This document shows positions 54,091 to 63,118 of a stretch of 64,000 nt of DNA, one piece after another (position 1 is the first letter of the stretch; each line of letters opens with the position of its first letter). Location of the stretch: NCBI RefSeq assembly GCF_023217965.1, contig NZ_JALPSC010000001.1, forward strand, positions 1,364,001-1,428,000, written 5' to 3'. Origin of the DNA: Prevotella sp. E13-27 (lineage in GTDB: Bacteria; Bacteroidota; Bacteroidia; Bacteroidales; Bacteroidaceae). The translations under genes and the position numbers were made by a program. Under the pieces are notes generated by a model that worked only from the letters and a program-made list of their open reading frames with translations, did not search any database and was not told where the DNA came from.

Positions 54091-56406
54091 TTATCTCTTC
54101 ATTACTTTGCGAACAGTGTTGCCACGGCGCTCGAGATAGATGCCACGAGCCTGACGGGCATTCTCTATGCGACGGCCTTGCATGTCGAAACGCTCAACAG
54201 TGGCGCTCTTCGTCTCTACAGGAAGGAGTTGTATGGCATCAACAACGCTGCGGTCTTGACGAACAACGAGGTTCAGCGTCTGAATGCTGTCGGTAACAGA
54301 GATGACAGCCTCGCGCCACTGAACACCTGCTGGCAGCTCATCGAACTCTACGCTGACTGAGTCAACGGTATATTCGCCTGGCTTACCAGTGACCCGGCAC
54401 CAGTCGGCATCTGAACCTAAATACTTATATATGCCTTGGTTGGCAAATACAAGGATGTTGCGCTTGCCAGCTGTGGCAGGAACGAGTGTCGTGTCGTTGG
54501 CCATGGTGATGCCGCCCTTTTCGTCAACCTTTGCAGGGATGAGCACGGAGTGAGAGAAGTAGGGAATCACAGCGAGTGATGTCTGACCGCCAGGAGCTGG
54601 CTGGAAGTAGCCGGTGAACGGACGCCACTGACCTTTGTTCAGCATGAATGCAGTGTTGCCGTAGTTGCGCATAGGTGCCATGGCGATAGCACACTCCATA
54701 GAGTCGTTCTTCTCGGGAATGCCATCGATGACGAGGAATACCTCCTTGTCAATGACAACTCGGCGACCAAGCTCGATGGTCACCACACCATTGTTGGTGT
54801 TCATGGCATAGTTGAGCTCGCTGAGGTTCCATGAATCGAGAAGCTCGATGGGCTGTCCAGGGAGACCGTTTTCGCTGGTATAGAGAGTAAACGATACTGG
54901 CGATATCTGGTCGGTAAGAGCCGCAGCAGACGCTTTGGTGAAGTTTACATACATTGCTTCGAGCACTACTGGCACAGATGGCTTTGATATGCGCTCTGCC
55001 CAAGCAGTGATACCCATCTTGTTGGCACCAGGAAGGGTGAGGTCGCCATCAACGAAGTTTGTCTGATAGCCGTCCTTTGGCTGGAAGTTTGACACAAAGC
55101 CTGCAAACTGCACTTGTACAGAGTCGTCAACGAAGTCATAGCCTTCAGCATTCTGGGCGATATGCATGACATAGGTCTTATCCAACTTGTTGTGGCAATA
55201 GGTCACGTCTTTTGTAGTATAGATGGTGTCTGGCTGGAACAGGAAACTGCCTGATTGCTTTGCAAGGTCGTATGGAGTGTAGAGTGCCCAAGAAAAACTT
55301 GTTGGGAAACCTGTAGAGTCGTCTCCGTAATTTACTGGTGCCAGAGGTGCAACCATGCGCATGCGGGGCTGTGCTAAAGTGCGGAAGTCAGCAGGGAATT
55401 GCACACCTGCAACAGGTGCTTCACCCTCTACCTCTACAAACGCTGTCTTAACGACTTCATCGCTGCCCTCTGCATCGAAGGCCTTCAGCACAACGTCGTA
55501 GAGACCGCTCTGCTCGTAATATACTACAGGGTTCTGCTCGTTTGATGTCTCAGGTGTTCCGCCAGGGAACTGCCACTGCCATCTTGTTGGCTGCTTGCCA
55601 GTGGTAAGGTCAACGAACTGTATTGGGTCGCCAGCCTTTACTTTTATCTGGTCAACATTGCCGACACCTGTTATGGACAGACCGTCAACGCAGAAGTCGC
55701 CCATGTATCCACCTGTATTGAAGGTGTCGTTAGTGCCGGGCCCCCAGTAGATGCGAATCTTTATCTGTTTGCCTGCATAGGCTGAGAGGTCAGCAGTAAT
55801 GGGCACCCACTGTGCTTTTCCTTCAGTTACGGTCTTGCTGTTCCATACCTCTTCCGTAGTAGTGAAGTCGTCAGCAGAAATCTGAAGAGCCAGTGTCACA
55901 TAGCTGTTCCATGTGGGGTTCATCTTTATGTATGCATGCAGCTGTCCGTTTGCAGGAACACTTATTGCTGTGCTTGTGGCTGAGGCTTTGGTTCGCTTGA
56001 ACGCCTGGTAAGGTCCTTCAATAAAGAGAGAATAAACGTCGTTCTCATCAATGGTGTTGAAAGTGTCCTGCTTCTTTTTGAAAGTGATGGCATCGCCTTC
56101 ACCCTTGTCAATTGTCCATCCTGTGATTATCAAGTTACCTTTTGCGTCTTTGTCATCGCTGTCGAAATTCTCATTCCATACAGTCACGTAGGCAGACTCT
56201 GTCTGCACACTGAAGTTGGCTGTAAGTCCGTTGGCTGCAGCACGGCGAATAGTACCTGGCAGGCGAAGAGAGCCTTTGGTTGCCTGATAACTCATAGCAG
56301 TTGGCTTAGTGGGCTTTGACTTAGCCACACGCTGCACTTTTACTATGTCACGAGCAGTGGCATTGAGAGCAAAAAAAGTAAGAAGAGAGAGTAAAAGAAT
56401 CTTCAT
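54091..56406 (-). CDS. Secreted PKD-domain protein with type IX-like tail
   Basis: A 771-residue protein: signal peptide (MKILLLSLLTFFALNATA), a propeptide-like segment, an N-terminal jelly roll of the cleaved-adhesin/MAM type (YVTVWNENFDSDDKD ... IKIRIYWGPGTND), then a PKD domain recognised by QFVDLTTGKQPTRWQWQFPGG and GLYDVVLKAFDAEGSD, later beta domains, and a C-terminal ATVERFDMQGRRIENARQARG tail ending in RKVMKR. The layout recalls the hemagglutinin/adhesin regions of gingipain-type proteins but without a protease domain. It is probably co-transcribed with the 2225-residue gene downstream. Function unknown; adhesion is an inference. Confidence 0.8.
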   Translation of the reverse strand: MKILLLSLLTFFALNATARDIVKVQRVAKSKPTKPTAMSYQATKGSLRLPGTIRRAAANGLTANFSVQTESAYVTVWNENFDSDDKDAKGNLIITGWTIDKGEGDAITFKKKQDTFNTIDENDVYSLFIEGPYQAFKRTKASATSTAISVPANGQLHAYIKMNPTWNSYVTLALQISADDFTTTEEVWNSKTVTEGKAQWVPITADLSAYAGKQIKIRIYWGPGTNDTFNTGGYMGDFCVDGLSITGVGNVDQIKVKAGDPIQFVDLTTGKQPTRWQWQFPGGTPETSNEQNPVVYYEQSGLYDVVLKAFDAEGSDEVVKTAFVEVEGEAPVAGVQFPADFRTLAQPRMRMVAPLAPVNYGDDSTGFPTSFSWALYTPYDLAKQSGSFLFQPDTIYTTKDVTYCHNKLDKTYVMHIAQNAEGYDFVDDSVQVQFAGFVSNFQPKDGYQTNFVDGDLTLPGANKMGITAWAERISKPSVPVVLEAMYVNFTKASAAALTDQISPVSFTLYTSENGLPGQPIELLDSWNLSELNYAMNTNNGVVTIELGRRVVIDKEVFLVIDGIPEKNDSMECAIAMAPMRNYGNTAFMLNKGQWRPFTGYFQPAPGGQTSLAVIPYFSHSVLIPAKVDEKGGITMANDTTLVPATAGKRNILVFANQGIYKYLGSDADWCRVTGKPGEYTVDSVSVEFDELPAGVQWREAVISVTDSIQTLNLVVRQDRSVVDAIQLLPVETKSATVERFDMQGRRIENARQARGIYLERRGNTVRKVMKR

Positions 56407-56492
56407 TTTATTGTTTTTGATTAAATAGGTTTTATGGTATTTATTATGAGTGTATTTTTGCCTTTTAATGTAAGATTCATTAAAACGATTTT

Positions 56493-56520
56493 GCCAAAAG
56501 CCGCCTAAGCAGCTTTTGGC
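56493..56520. terminator. Hairpin after the 460-residue secreted protein gene
   Basis: Stem gccaaaagc / gcttttggc with a 10-base loop in the 165-base spacer between two minus-strand genes. It has no strong T-run on the minus strand, so termination may be partial. Confidence 0.5.
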
Positions 56521-56571
56521 ATCTTTCGTGTTTTATAATTATACTATATATGTAATCGCATGAATACTGTT

Positions 56572-57954
56572 TTACATCATTACCTTGCGTGTCTTGTCAC
56601 CATCCTTCACTATATAGAGACCGTGACCCTTGCTCTTCACCTGCTGTCCCTGCAAGTTGTAGATAGCCTTGCTACCTGTAGCCTGCTGAGCCTTGGTTTT
56701 GTCTATGCCGAGAGCAACAAAGCCTGAGCCGTCGCTGGGGTCATCGCCGTCAACCCATAAAGCTGAGAAAATCCAGCGGTCGCTAATCTTCGACAGGCGA
56801 GTAGCCTTACCTGTTGTGATATCTACCTGATAGAGAGCAGTGTCATATTTTCCGTTTGTCTTCCATGACTTTGTGCGTCCACCGTCTTCGCTGTCGGGGA
56901 GTGTTGTCCAAGAACCGCCTGCGCCAATGCCCTTACCACTGTTGTAGTAGCCGTTCCAGTACATTATGTTAGGATTGCTCTTTGAGAAGCAAGCGCTCTG
57001 ACGGCGATACTGTGAGCTGTAGCCTGTAGCACCTACAGGGTACTTGTAGGCTGTGTAGGGCTGACTTGCCTCGTCATAAGCTGTATATGGAGTCATAATC
57101 ATCTTACCCGTCTCAAGGTCAAACTCGCAAAGCTGAGCACCGGTGAGCTTGTTGTCTATGTCATACTGACGACCGTCTTCTGCCACAGGTGCGCTGCTGC
57201 CACCACTGGTAAGTGCAAAAGCACGACCCTCGCTGTTGATAGCGAATGTGATGAAGTTATGATAGTACAGACCCTTTGTTATAGGAGTTACCTTGAATGT
57301 GTTCAGGTCAATCGTGCAGATAGCATAGCCAGCATCCTGACCTTCGCGGTCAAAGTCCTTGTCGTCCTCGTCGGTGAAGTACTCTGGATCTTCAGTTATC
57401 TCTTTTGGAAGAGCCGACTCAGAGATGTAGAAAAGTCCATACACCTTACCGTCCTTTGGGTTATATGACATACCGGCAGACTCAAGGAACATGTTCTTTG
57501 GTAAAGTGTATGTTGCAAGCATGTTGCCTGTCTTGGCATCCCACAGGCGAACGTTGAACAACTCTTCGTCAACTGTTGACTGCTCGTCGCGCGACATTAC
57601 GGTTACAAGAAGACCGTCAACATACACAGCACCTGAGTTTCCATACATGAGATTGAAGTTGTTTGCCCAAAGAGCCTTCTCATCGCTGCTCAGTACTTCC
57701 GACTTAATGACTTTTGGGTCTCTTGTAGGAGTAGTGAGCTCCATGCCGTCCCATGTCATTTTGTAAATACCATTTTCTACAAGGAAAATAGCTTTTTGTA
57801 ACTGAGTGTTCCATCCAAGATATTCTGAGGTCATCTGTTCGCCATCGTCGTGGCGGTTGTTATGACCAATACCTTTTAGGTTGAGCTCTTGAGCACTTGT
57901 TGGAAGGCACAATAGTACCATCAAACCGAAAATCGTGAGTAGTGATTTCTTCAT
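56572..57954 (-). CDS. Secreted protein of unknown function with type IX-like tail
   Basis: A 460-residue protein starting at MKKSLLTIFGLMVLLCLPTSAQ (signal peptide); the longer frame to 57993 lacks support. The body contains repeated strand pairs of a beta-propeller kind (LWDAKTGNMLATYTLPKN, YNPKDGKVYGLFYI, TIDLNTFKVTPITKGLYYH, EFDLETGKMIMTPY), reminiscent of WD40/YVTN folds. The C-terminal SKAIYNLQGQQVKSKGHG with LYIVKDG and RKVMM matches the tails of the neighbouring genes. No enzyme motif was seen. A near-consensus promoter lies at 58023-58054, divergent from the PASTA gene promoter. Confidence 0.75.
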   Translation of the reverse strand: MKKSLLTIFGLMVLLCLPTSAQELNLKGIGHNNRHDDGEQMTSEYLGWNTQLQKAIFLVENGIYKMTWDGMELTTPTRDPKVIKSEVLSSDEKALWANNFNLMYGNSGAVYVDGLLVTVMSRDEQSTVDEELFNVRLWDAKTGNMLATYTLPKNMFLESAGMSYNPKDGKVYGLFYISESALPKEITEDPEYFTDEDDKDFDREGQDAGYAICTIDLNTFKVTPITKGLYYHNFITFAINSEGRAFALTSGGSSAPVAEDGRQYDIDNKLTGAQLCEFDLETGKMIMTPYTAYDEASQPYTAYKYPVGATGYSSQYRRQSACFSKSNPNIMYWNGYYNSGKGIGAGGSWTTLPDSEDGGRTKSWKTNGKYDTALYQVDITTGKATRLSKISDRWIFSALWVDGDDPSDGSGFVALGIDKTKAQQATGSKAIYNLQGQQVKSKGHGLYIVKDGDKTRKVMM

Positions 57955-58022
57955 AAAATATTTTTTTAATTTGTTTTTTTGTTCTTTGACCAAATTTTCC
58001 GTATTTTTGACGAATTGTTATG

Positions 58023-58054
58023 CAAAGGTCTATAAAAATTAAAGAATATGCAAA
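58023..58054 (-). promoter_or_regulatory. Predicted promoter of the secreted propeller-like protein
   Basis: The minus strand reads TTTG (58054-58051), a 20-base spacer, then GACCTTTG (58030-58023), one mismatch from consensus. It lies 69 bases before the ATG at 57954. Confidence 0.55.
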
Positions 58055-58255
58055 TATTTATCGTTAAAAGCACCTTTTTATTTATAAATCTTAACTAAAA
58101 AGGGAGGTTTCTGTTATAATTTGTTCGTTTCTGCTTGTAAATGCAATAAATTGAAAGTTCAATATGCGAACAATTTCACTTGTCCATTATTCCCTTTTAA
58201 CACATATTAAACTGCAATAATAAAAAGAACTGTGCTTTGGTTTGTGAAAAATTAT

Positions 58256-58263
58256 TACCTTTG
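58256..58263 (+). promoter_or_regulatory. -7 element before the PASTA protein gene
   Basis: TACCTTTG is a full TAnnTTTG match, 28 bases before the ATG at 58292; TTTG boxes upstream are at non-standard spacing (16 bases). It shows that upstream in-frame starts at 58232 are not used. Confidence 0.5.
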
Positions 58264-58291
58264 TACCAATTTATACGAAATAATACTTACG

Positions 58292-58945
58292 ATGAGTATA
58301 AAAGAGTTTTTTAGTAAGTTTGTAAGCCGCTTCGTAATGTGGCATCTCTTAGCCATGGTGTTGGTGATAGTCGCACTGTGTTTTGGCGTCAGCTATTCGC
58401 TTCAGGTATATACGCATCATGGAGAAGGAATAGAAATTCCCGATCTTTATGGAATGGATTGTGACGATGCAGCCGACATGTTGAAGAAGCAAGGTATATT
58501 AGTTGTCATTAATGATACAGGCTATAACAAGAAGATGGATGCCGACTGTATCCTTGCCCAGACACCGGGCGCTGGTACTAAGGTTAAGGAAGGTCGTACA
58601 GTCTATTTGACTATTAATTCCACATCATCGCCAAGGGTGAAGATTCCTGATATTATTGATAACAGCAGCTACCGCGAAGCACAGGCACGTCTGTCTGCCA
58701 TTGGTTTCACTCTCGTTGAGCCAAAGGTTATTGATGGCGAGCGTGACTGGGTATATGGCGTTATGGCAGGTGCAAAGAATCTTCAGTCAGGCGACATGGT
58801 GTCTATAGAGACTCCGCTTATGCTGGTCATCGGCAATGGCAAGGCTGTAATCGAGAATAGCGAAGATGCCTTGCTTGATACTCTTGACACAACGGATGGC
58901 GGTGTCGAAAAGGATGAGTTTGAGGAAATAGTTGGTGTAGAGTGA
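58292..58945 (+). CDS. PASTA-domain membrane protein
   Basis: A 217-residue protein: short cytoplasmic end, one membrane helix (LLAMVLVIVALCFGVSYSL), then two PASTA repeats (IPDLYGMDCDDAADMLKKQG ... and IPDIIDNSSYREAQARLSAI ...) facing the periplasm, and an acidic tail. PASTA domains bind peptidoglycan fragments or stabilise wall synthases. Unlike PASTA kinases there is no kinase domain, and unlike FtsI no transpeptidase. The gene heads a cluster with rluD and ddl, 4 bases before rluD, a neighbourhood I recall from Bacteroidota. Confidence 0.88.
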   Translation: MSIKEFFSKFVSRFVMWHLLAMVLVIVALCFGVSYSLQVYTHHGEGIEIPDLYGMDCDDAADMLKKQGILVVINDTGYNKKMDADCILAQTPGAGTKVKEGRTVYLTINSTSSPRVKIPDIIDNSSYREAQARLSAIGFTLVEPKVIDGERDWVYGVMAGAKNLQSGDMVSIETPLMLVIGNGKAVIENSEDALLDTLDTTDGGVEKDEFEEIVGVE

Positions 58946-58949
58946 TAGG

Positions 58950-60089
58950 ATGATTCAAGACGATATCTATTTCGGACAAGACGAGCAAGATGTCCTGATT
59001 GAACAGGAAGAACAGAATGCGCTTATGGACTCTTTGGAACAGGGCGGTTCTGAAGAGCTCTACGAACATTTCCGTATGGAGGTGGATCGTGGCCAGGTGC
59101 CATTGCGCATTGACAAGTATCTTTCTGAGCACATGCAGCATCAGACGCGCAACCGCATTCAAGCCGCAGCCGAAGCTGGTTTCATACATGTGTGTTCTGC
59201 CGATGATGCCCGTCAGGGGAAGAGCGGACATCCTGTTAAGAGCAACTACAAGGTTCGTCCGGGCGACATTATCACTCTTATGCTTGACCGTCCGCATTTC
59301 GACACAACCATAGAGCCTGAGGATATTCCACTTGATGTACGCTATGAGGACGATGCCCTGATGATAGTATATAAGCCCGCAGGAATGGTGGTGCATCCTG
59401 GATGTGGTAACTTCCACGGAACTCTTGTGCATGCAATAGCCTGGCACCTGCGTAATCTTCCTACTTATGACCCTAATGACCCACAGGTGGGACTCGTCCA
59501 TCGTATAGACAAAGACACCAGCGGACTGCTTGTCGTTGCAAAGACACCCGAGGCGAAGTCGCATCTTGGAAAGCAGTTCTTCCATCATGATACTCATCGG
59601 AGCTATGTGGCTCTTGTGTGGGGAAACTTCGTTGAAGACGAAGGACGCATTGAGGGAAACATCGGCCGTGATGTTCGTGACCGTCTGCGCATGGATGTTT
59701 TCCCGCCTGACTCAGGCATAGGCAAGCCTGCCGTTACTCATTACCGTGTTCTGGAGCGCTATGGCTATACCACTCTCGTGGAATGTAGGCTTGAGACAGG
59801 ACGAACACACCAGATACGTGCCCACATGAAGCATATAGGCCATCCGCTCTTTGCTGATGAACGCTATGGCGGATGTGAAATCCTTCGCGGAGAGCGTAGC
59901 GCCTCTTATAAGGCATATATACAAAACTGTTTCAAGCTCTGTCCCCGACAGGTGCTCCATGCCAAGACACTTGGCTTCATACATCCTGTTACTGGCGAGC
60001 AGATGGATTTCACCAGTGAACTGCCCGAAGACATGCAGGCACTCATAGAGAAGTGGCGCAATTATACTCGAAATATCGAGGAATCGTGA
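58950..60089 (+). CDS. rluD: RluA/RluD-family 23S rRNA pseudouridine synthase
   Basis: A 379-residue enzyme converting uridine to pseudouridine in large-subunit rRNA. N-terminal acidic segment, then an S4 RNA-binding domain (LRIDKYLSEHMQHQTRNRI), YKPAGMVVHPGCGN, and the catalytic motif HRIDKDTSGLLVV with nucleophilic Asp187; later LETGRTHQIRAHMKHIGHPL completes the family pattern. The S4 domain and length favour RluD over RluA or RluC, but the target sites are not certain. The first ~45 residues are an acidic extension (QDEQDVLIEQEEQNALMDS) not seen in the E. coli enzyme. Confidence 0.93.
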   Translation: MIQDDIYFGQDEQDVLIEQEEQNALMDSLEQGGSEELYEHFRMEVDRGQVPLRIDKYLSEHMQHQTRNRIQAAAEAGFIHVCSADDARQGKSGHPVKSNYKVRPGDIITLMLDRPHFDTTIEPEDIPLDVRYEDDALMIVYKPAGMVVHPGCGNFHGTLVHAIAWHLRNLPTYDPNDPQVGLVHRIDKDTSGLLVVAKTPEAKSHLGKQFFHHDTHRSYVALVWGNFVEDEGRIEGNIGRDVRDRLRMDVFPPDSGIGKPAVTHYRVLERYGYTTLVECRLETGRTHQIRAHMKHIGHPLFADERYGGCEILRGERSASYKAYIQNCFKLCPRQVLHAKTLGFIHPVTGEQMDFTSELPEDMQALIEKWRNYTRNIEES

Positions 60090-60187
60090 TGTCGTTTTAT
60101 CGTTTAACCGATTTAACGAATAATCGAAAACATCGAAAAATCGAGATATCGTAACATCGAAACATCGAATTAAAAATAAAATAAAAA
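60090..60187. repeat. ATCGAAACATCG-type simple repeat
   Basis: The spacer between rluD and ddl is built of short units such as aacgaataatcgaaaacatc and gtaacatcgaaacatcgaa, followed by an A-rich stretch before the ddl start. A related sequence lies before mraY (39110-39165). Confidence 0.8.
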
Positions 60188-61177
60188 ATGAAACAACAAA
60201 AGAGAACCATTGCCATCGTCTGTGGTGGCGACTCATCAGAGCACGACGTGTCTTTGCGCTCGGCTCAGGGAATCTATTCGTTCATCGACAAGGAACGTTA
60301 CAATGTCTATGTGGTAGATATGCGTGGCACCGACTGGAACGTACAGTTGCCTGACGGAACTGCTGCACCAATCAACATGAACGATTTCTCGTTCAAGGAG
60401 AATGGTAAGACCGTGTTCTTTGACTATGCCTATATCACCATACACGGCACCCCAGGCGAGAACGGCATCCTTCAGGGATACTTTGATCTTATCCGTCTGC
60501 CTTATTCTACAAGCAATGTGCTCGTTGAGGCTATGACATTCGATAAGTTCGTGCTCAATAACTACCTTCGCGGTTATGGTGTGCGTGTGGCAGAGAGTGT
60601 GCTCGTGCGTTGTGGTCAGGAGAATAAGGTGAGCAAGAAAGACATCATCGATAAGGTAGGCATGCCCTGCTTCGTGAAGCCTGCCAACGATGGTTCAAGC
60701 TTCGGCGTGTCAAAGGTTAACAAGCCCGACCAGCTCGCTGCTGCTCTTCGCGTAGCAATGATGGAGAGCGACGAGGTTATGATTGAGTCGTTCCTTGCCG
60801 GCACAGAGATCACCGTTGGCTGCTATAAGACGAAGGACAAGCAGGTAGTGTTCCCTGTTACTGAGGTTGTAACAAAGAATGAGTTCTTCGACTACGATGC
60901 AAAATACAACGGTCAGGTTGAGGAGATTACTCCTGCACGTATTCCTGCAGAACAGGCTGAGCGTGCCCAGAAGCTTACTTCTGCCATCTATGACATCCTT
61001 CATTGCAATGGCATCATCCGAATAGACTATATCATTTCTCCTGAGGGTGACATCACAATGCTTGAGATCAATACAACTCCAGGAATGACAGCTACCAGCT
61101 TCATTCCTCAGCAGGTGCGTGCTGCAGGACTGTCTATGACCGACGTGCTGACCGACATCATTGAAAACCAATTCTGA
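60188..61177 (+). CDS. ddl: D-alanine--D-alanine ligase
   Basis: Cytosolic ATP-grasp enzyme that makes D-Ala-D-Ala, the substrate of MurF. The 329-residue protein has VCGGDSSEHDVSLRSAQGI at the N-terminus, the HGTPGENGILQGYFDLI signature, ATP-grasp motif PCFVKPANDGSSFGVSKV, and the C-terminal RIDYIISPEGDITMLEINTT with metal-binding Glu and Asn, followed by PGMTATSFIPQQ. It is separate from the dcw cluster, whose other ligases are all at 27-41 kb. It is followed by the acyltransferase gene after 44 bases. Confidence 0.96.
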   Translation: MKQQKRTIAIVCGGDSSEHDVSLRSAQGIYSFIDKERYNVYVVDMRGTDWNVQLPDGTAAPINMNDFSFKENGKTVFFDYAYITIHGTPGENGILQGYFDLIRLPYSTSNVLVEAMTFDKFVLNNYLRGYGVRVAESVLVRCGQENKVSKKDIIDKVGMPCFVKPANDGSSFGVSKVNKPDQLAAALRVAMMESDEVMIESFLAGTEITVGCYKTKDKQVVFPVTEVVTKNEFFDYDAKYNGQVEEITPARIPAEQAERAQKLTSAIYDILHCNGIIRIDYIISPEGDITMLEINTTPGMTATSFIPQQVRAAGLSMTDVLTDIIENQF

Positions 61178-61221
61178 GTTAGTTGAGAGTGTAGAGTTTA
61201 GAGTTACAGTTTGCTGCCACT

Positions 61222-62412
61222 ATGGAAAAGTTTGACGAGATAAGACCTTATGAGGCTGGTGAGATGAAAGAGGCGTTCGAAGCGTTGCTTTCCGACCGTC
61301 AGTTCAATGCTATAATGAAAGGCTTTGCACCATGGCTTCCGAAAGGAATACGCAATGGCTTGCTAAAGCTAGCGTTCATTGGCATTAACACCCCTCTCGA
61401 TTTTCAGAAGCGTTTCATGAAGCCAGTGGTGAACTACATCATCCGTAAGCATACCGATGGCTGCACTTTCGATGATGAAGCCTTGAGGGTAACTAATCAT
61501 ACCTCTCACCTCTCACCTCTCACCTCTCAGTCAGAGCGTTTCACTTTTGTCTCTAACCATCGTGACATCGTGCTCGACTCTGCCTTTCTCGACGTAATGC
61601 TCTTCAATAGTGGTTATCATACAACCGTTGAGATAGGCATTGGCGACAATCTTCTCATCTATCCTTGGATAAAGCGCCTTGTGCGTATGAACAAGGCGTT
61701 CACCGTTCATCGTGGACTCACAGCCCATGAGATGATGCGCTCTTCGCAACTCATGAGTGAGTATATTCATTATGCTGTGACGCAAAAGCATGAGAATATA
61801 TGGATTGCACAGCGCGAAGGACGTGCCAAGGATAGCGATGACCGCACTCAGGAGTCGGTGTTGAAGATGCTGGCCATGGGCGGCACAGGCGATAACTTCG
61901 TAGATAAGCTTAAAGATCTAAACATCGTGCCGCTAACCATCAGCTATGAGTTTGATCCTTGCGACTACCTCAAGGCGCAGGAGTTCCAGCAGAAACGTGA
62001 CAATCCATCGTTCAAGAAGAGTAAGCAGGATGACCTCGACAACATGAAAACGGGCATCTTCGGATATAAGGGACGTGTCATCTACCGCTGCGGAAAGCCT
62101 GTTAATAACTGGATAGAAGAACTGAGAGACCTGCCCAAGAACGAGTTCTTCAAGGAGATGGCCAGCCGTATGGATAAGGAGATTCATGCTGGCTATGAGC
62201 CTATGTATCTCAATTATGTCGCTCTTGACATGCTGAACGGCAATCAGAACTATGCTGACAAGTATTCTGCCGAAGAGAAGAAAAGGTTCATGGACTATAT
62301 TGAAAGCCAGCTCTCAAAGATTCAGCTTCCTAACAAGGATGAGGCTTTCCTTCGCGAACGTATCCTTACAATGTATGCTAATCCATTAAAGAATTATCTG
62401 GCTGCACAATGA
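61222..62412 (+). CDS. PlsC-like glycerolipid acyltransferase with in-frame simple repeat
   Basis: A 396-residue acyltransferase of the 1-acyl-glycerol-3-phosphate type. The catalytic block FTFVSNHRDIVLDSAFLDVM, the glycerol-phosphate region RMNKAFTVHRGL, IWIAQREGRAKDSDDRTQES (the E-G-R loop) and IVPLTISYEFDPCDYLKA identify it. The first ~110 residues are helical and specific to Bacteroidota homologues. Just before the catalytic block the protein reads RVTNHTSHLSPLTSQSERF: the middle part is translated from the CTCACC repeat at 61501-61530, and appears to be an insertion of about 14-16 residues in frame. Its stop overlaps the next gene's ATG by 4 bases. Confidence 0.86.
   Translation: MEKFDEIRPYEAGEMKEAFEALLSDRQFNAIMKGFAPWLPKGIRNGLLKLAFIGINTPLDFQKRFMKPVVNYIIRKHTDGCTFDDEALRVTNHTSHLSPLTSQSERFTFVSNHRDIVLDSAFLDVMLFNSGYHTTVEIGIGDNLLIYPWIKRLVRMNKAFTVHRGLTAHEMMRSSQLMSEYIHYAVTQKHENIWIAQREGRAKDSDDRTQESVLKMLAMGGTGDNFVDKLKDLNIVPLTISYEFDPCDYLKAQEFQQKRDNPSFKKSKQDDLDNMKTGIFGYKGRVIYRCGKPVNNWIEELRDLPKNEFFKEMASRMDKEIHAGYEPMYLNYVALDMLNGNQNYADKYSAEEKKRFMDYIESQLSKIQLPNKDEAFLRERILTMYANPLKNYLAAQ
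61501..61530. repeat. CTCACCT repeat inside the acyltransferase gene
   Basis: Four perfect 7-base units (acctctc / acctctc ...) in the coding strand encode TSHLSPLTSQ. This is the same sequence as the noncoding repeats at 472-537 and 63079-63118. Confidence 0.85.
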
Positions 62413-63077
62413 AGAAAGGTCTTTTGTTCTTACTACTGTCTATAGCTGTTGTGGCTTGCACCATTGAGACCTATGAGAAGGGCGATGGTGAAAATTCCTA
62501 TCTGCAAGCTGACTTCGTTGATGCCCATGCCGACGCCAACCTGAAGATTGACTATGTGGATACCGATGGCGGTGAGCGCCTCAACATCTCAGTGCCTTTC
62601 ACGAAGTCGTTTGTAAAGAAGGCTGAGTCTTCCTATCGTGGCATCCTCTATTATAATAAGAAAGGTGACAACGTGGCTGAGATGGTTAGCTTCGCTGAGG
62701 TCGGCGTGGCAGGCATCACGCCTATTGACTCCTTGACTAAGAAAACGTCTATGAAGACCGACCCTCTAACGCTTGAAGGCTTGTGGGTTAGTAAGAACAA
62801 ACGCTATCTTAACGCAACATTATATGTTAAGATTGGCTCTACCGATGATAATTCAGCCATGCATCGTCTCGCTGTAATCAGCGACACCCTTATGAGTCAT
62901 ACCGATGGAAAGAAGACACTCCACCTGCGTCTTTATCACGATCAGGGTGGCATGCCTGAGTACTATTCCCAGCGTACCTATTTCAGTATCCCCATTCAAA
63001 AGTTAGGTGTTGACAGCATTCAGTTCACCATCAACACCTATAAAGGTCTTGTCACAAAGACATTGTCTCTAAAGTAA
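62409..63077 (+). CDS. NigD-like lipoprotein
   Basis: A 222-residue lipoprotein precursor (lipobox VVAC, Cys17). The body has two beta domains; the second, with KKTLHLRLYHDQGGMPEYYS followed by TYFSIPIQKLGVDSIQF, resembles the C-terminal domain of NigD-like proteins of Bacteroidales. No function is established for the family. It is translationally coupled to the acyltransferase (ATGA overlap), so a role at the outer membrane linked to lipid metabolism is possible but unproven. Confidence 0.6.
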   Translation: MKKGLLFLLLSIAVVACTIETYEKGDGENSYLQADFVDAHADANLKIDYVDTDGGERLNISVPFTKSFVKKAESSYRGILYYNKKGDNVAEMVSFAEVGVAGITPIDSLTKKTSMKTDPLTLEGLWVSKNKRYLNATLYVKIGSTDDNSAMHRLAVISDTLMSHTDGKKTLHLRLYHDQGGMPEYYSQRTYFSIPIQKLGVDSIQFTINTYKGLVTKTLSLK

Positions 63078-63078
63078 T

Positions 63079-63118
63079 CTCACCTCTCACCTCTAACCTC
63101 TAACCTCTCATCTCTCAA
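63079..63118. repeat. CTCACC/CTAACC simple repeat between convergent genes
   Basis: Five to six copies of the 7-base unit (ctcacct, ctaacct, ctcatct) fill the 30-base gap between the NigD-like and DUF3109 genes and extend into the stop codon and last codons of the latter. Confidence 0.85.

Noticed and set aside
54091..56406. Gingipain-like protease
   Set aside because: The PKD and adhesin-type domains resemble gingipain regions, but no C25 catalytic His/Cys motif is present.
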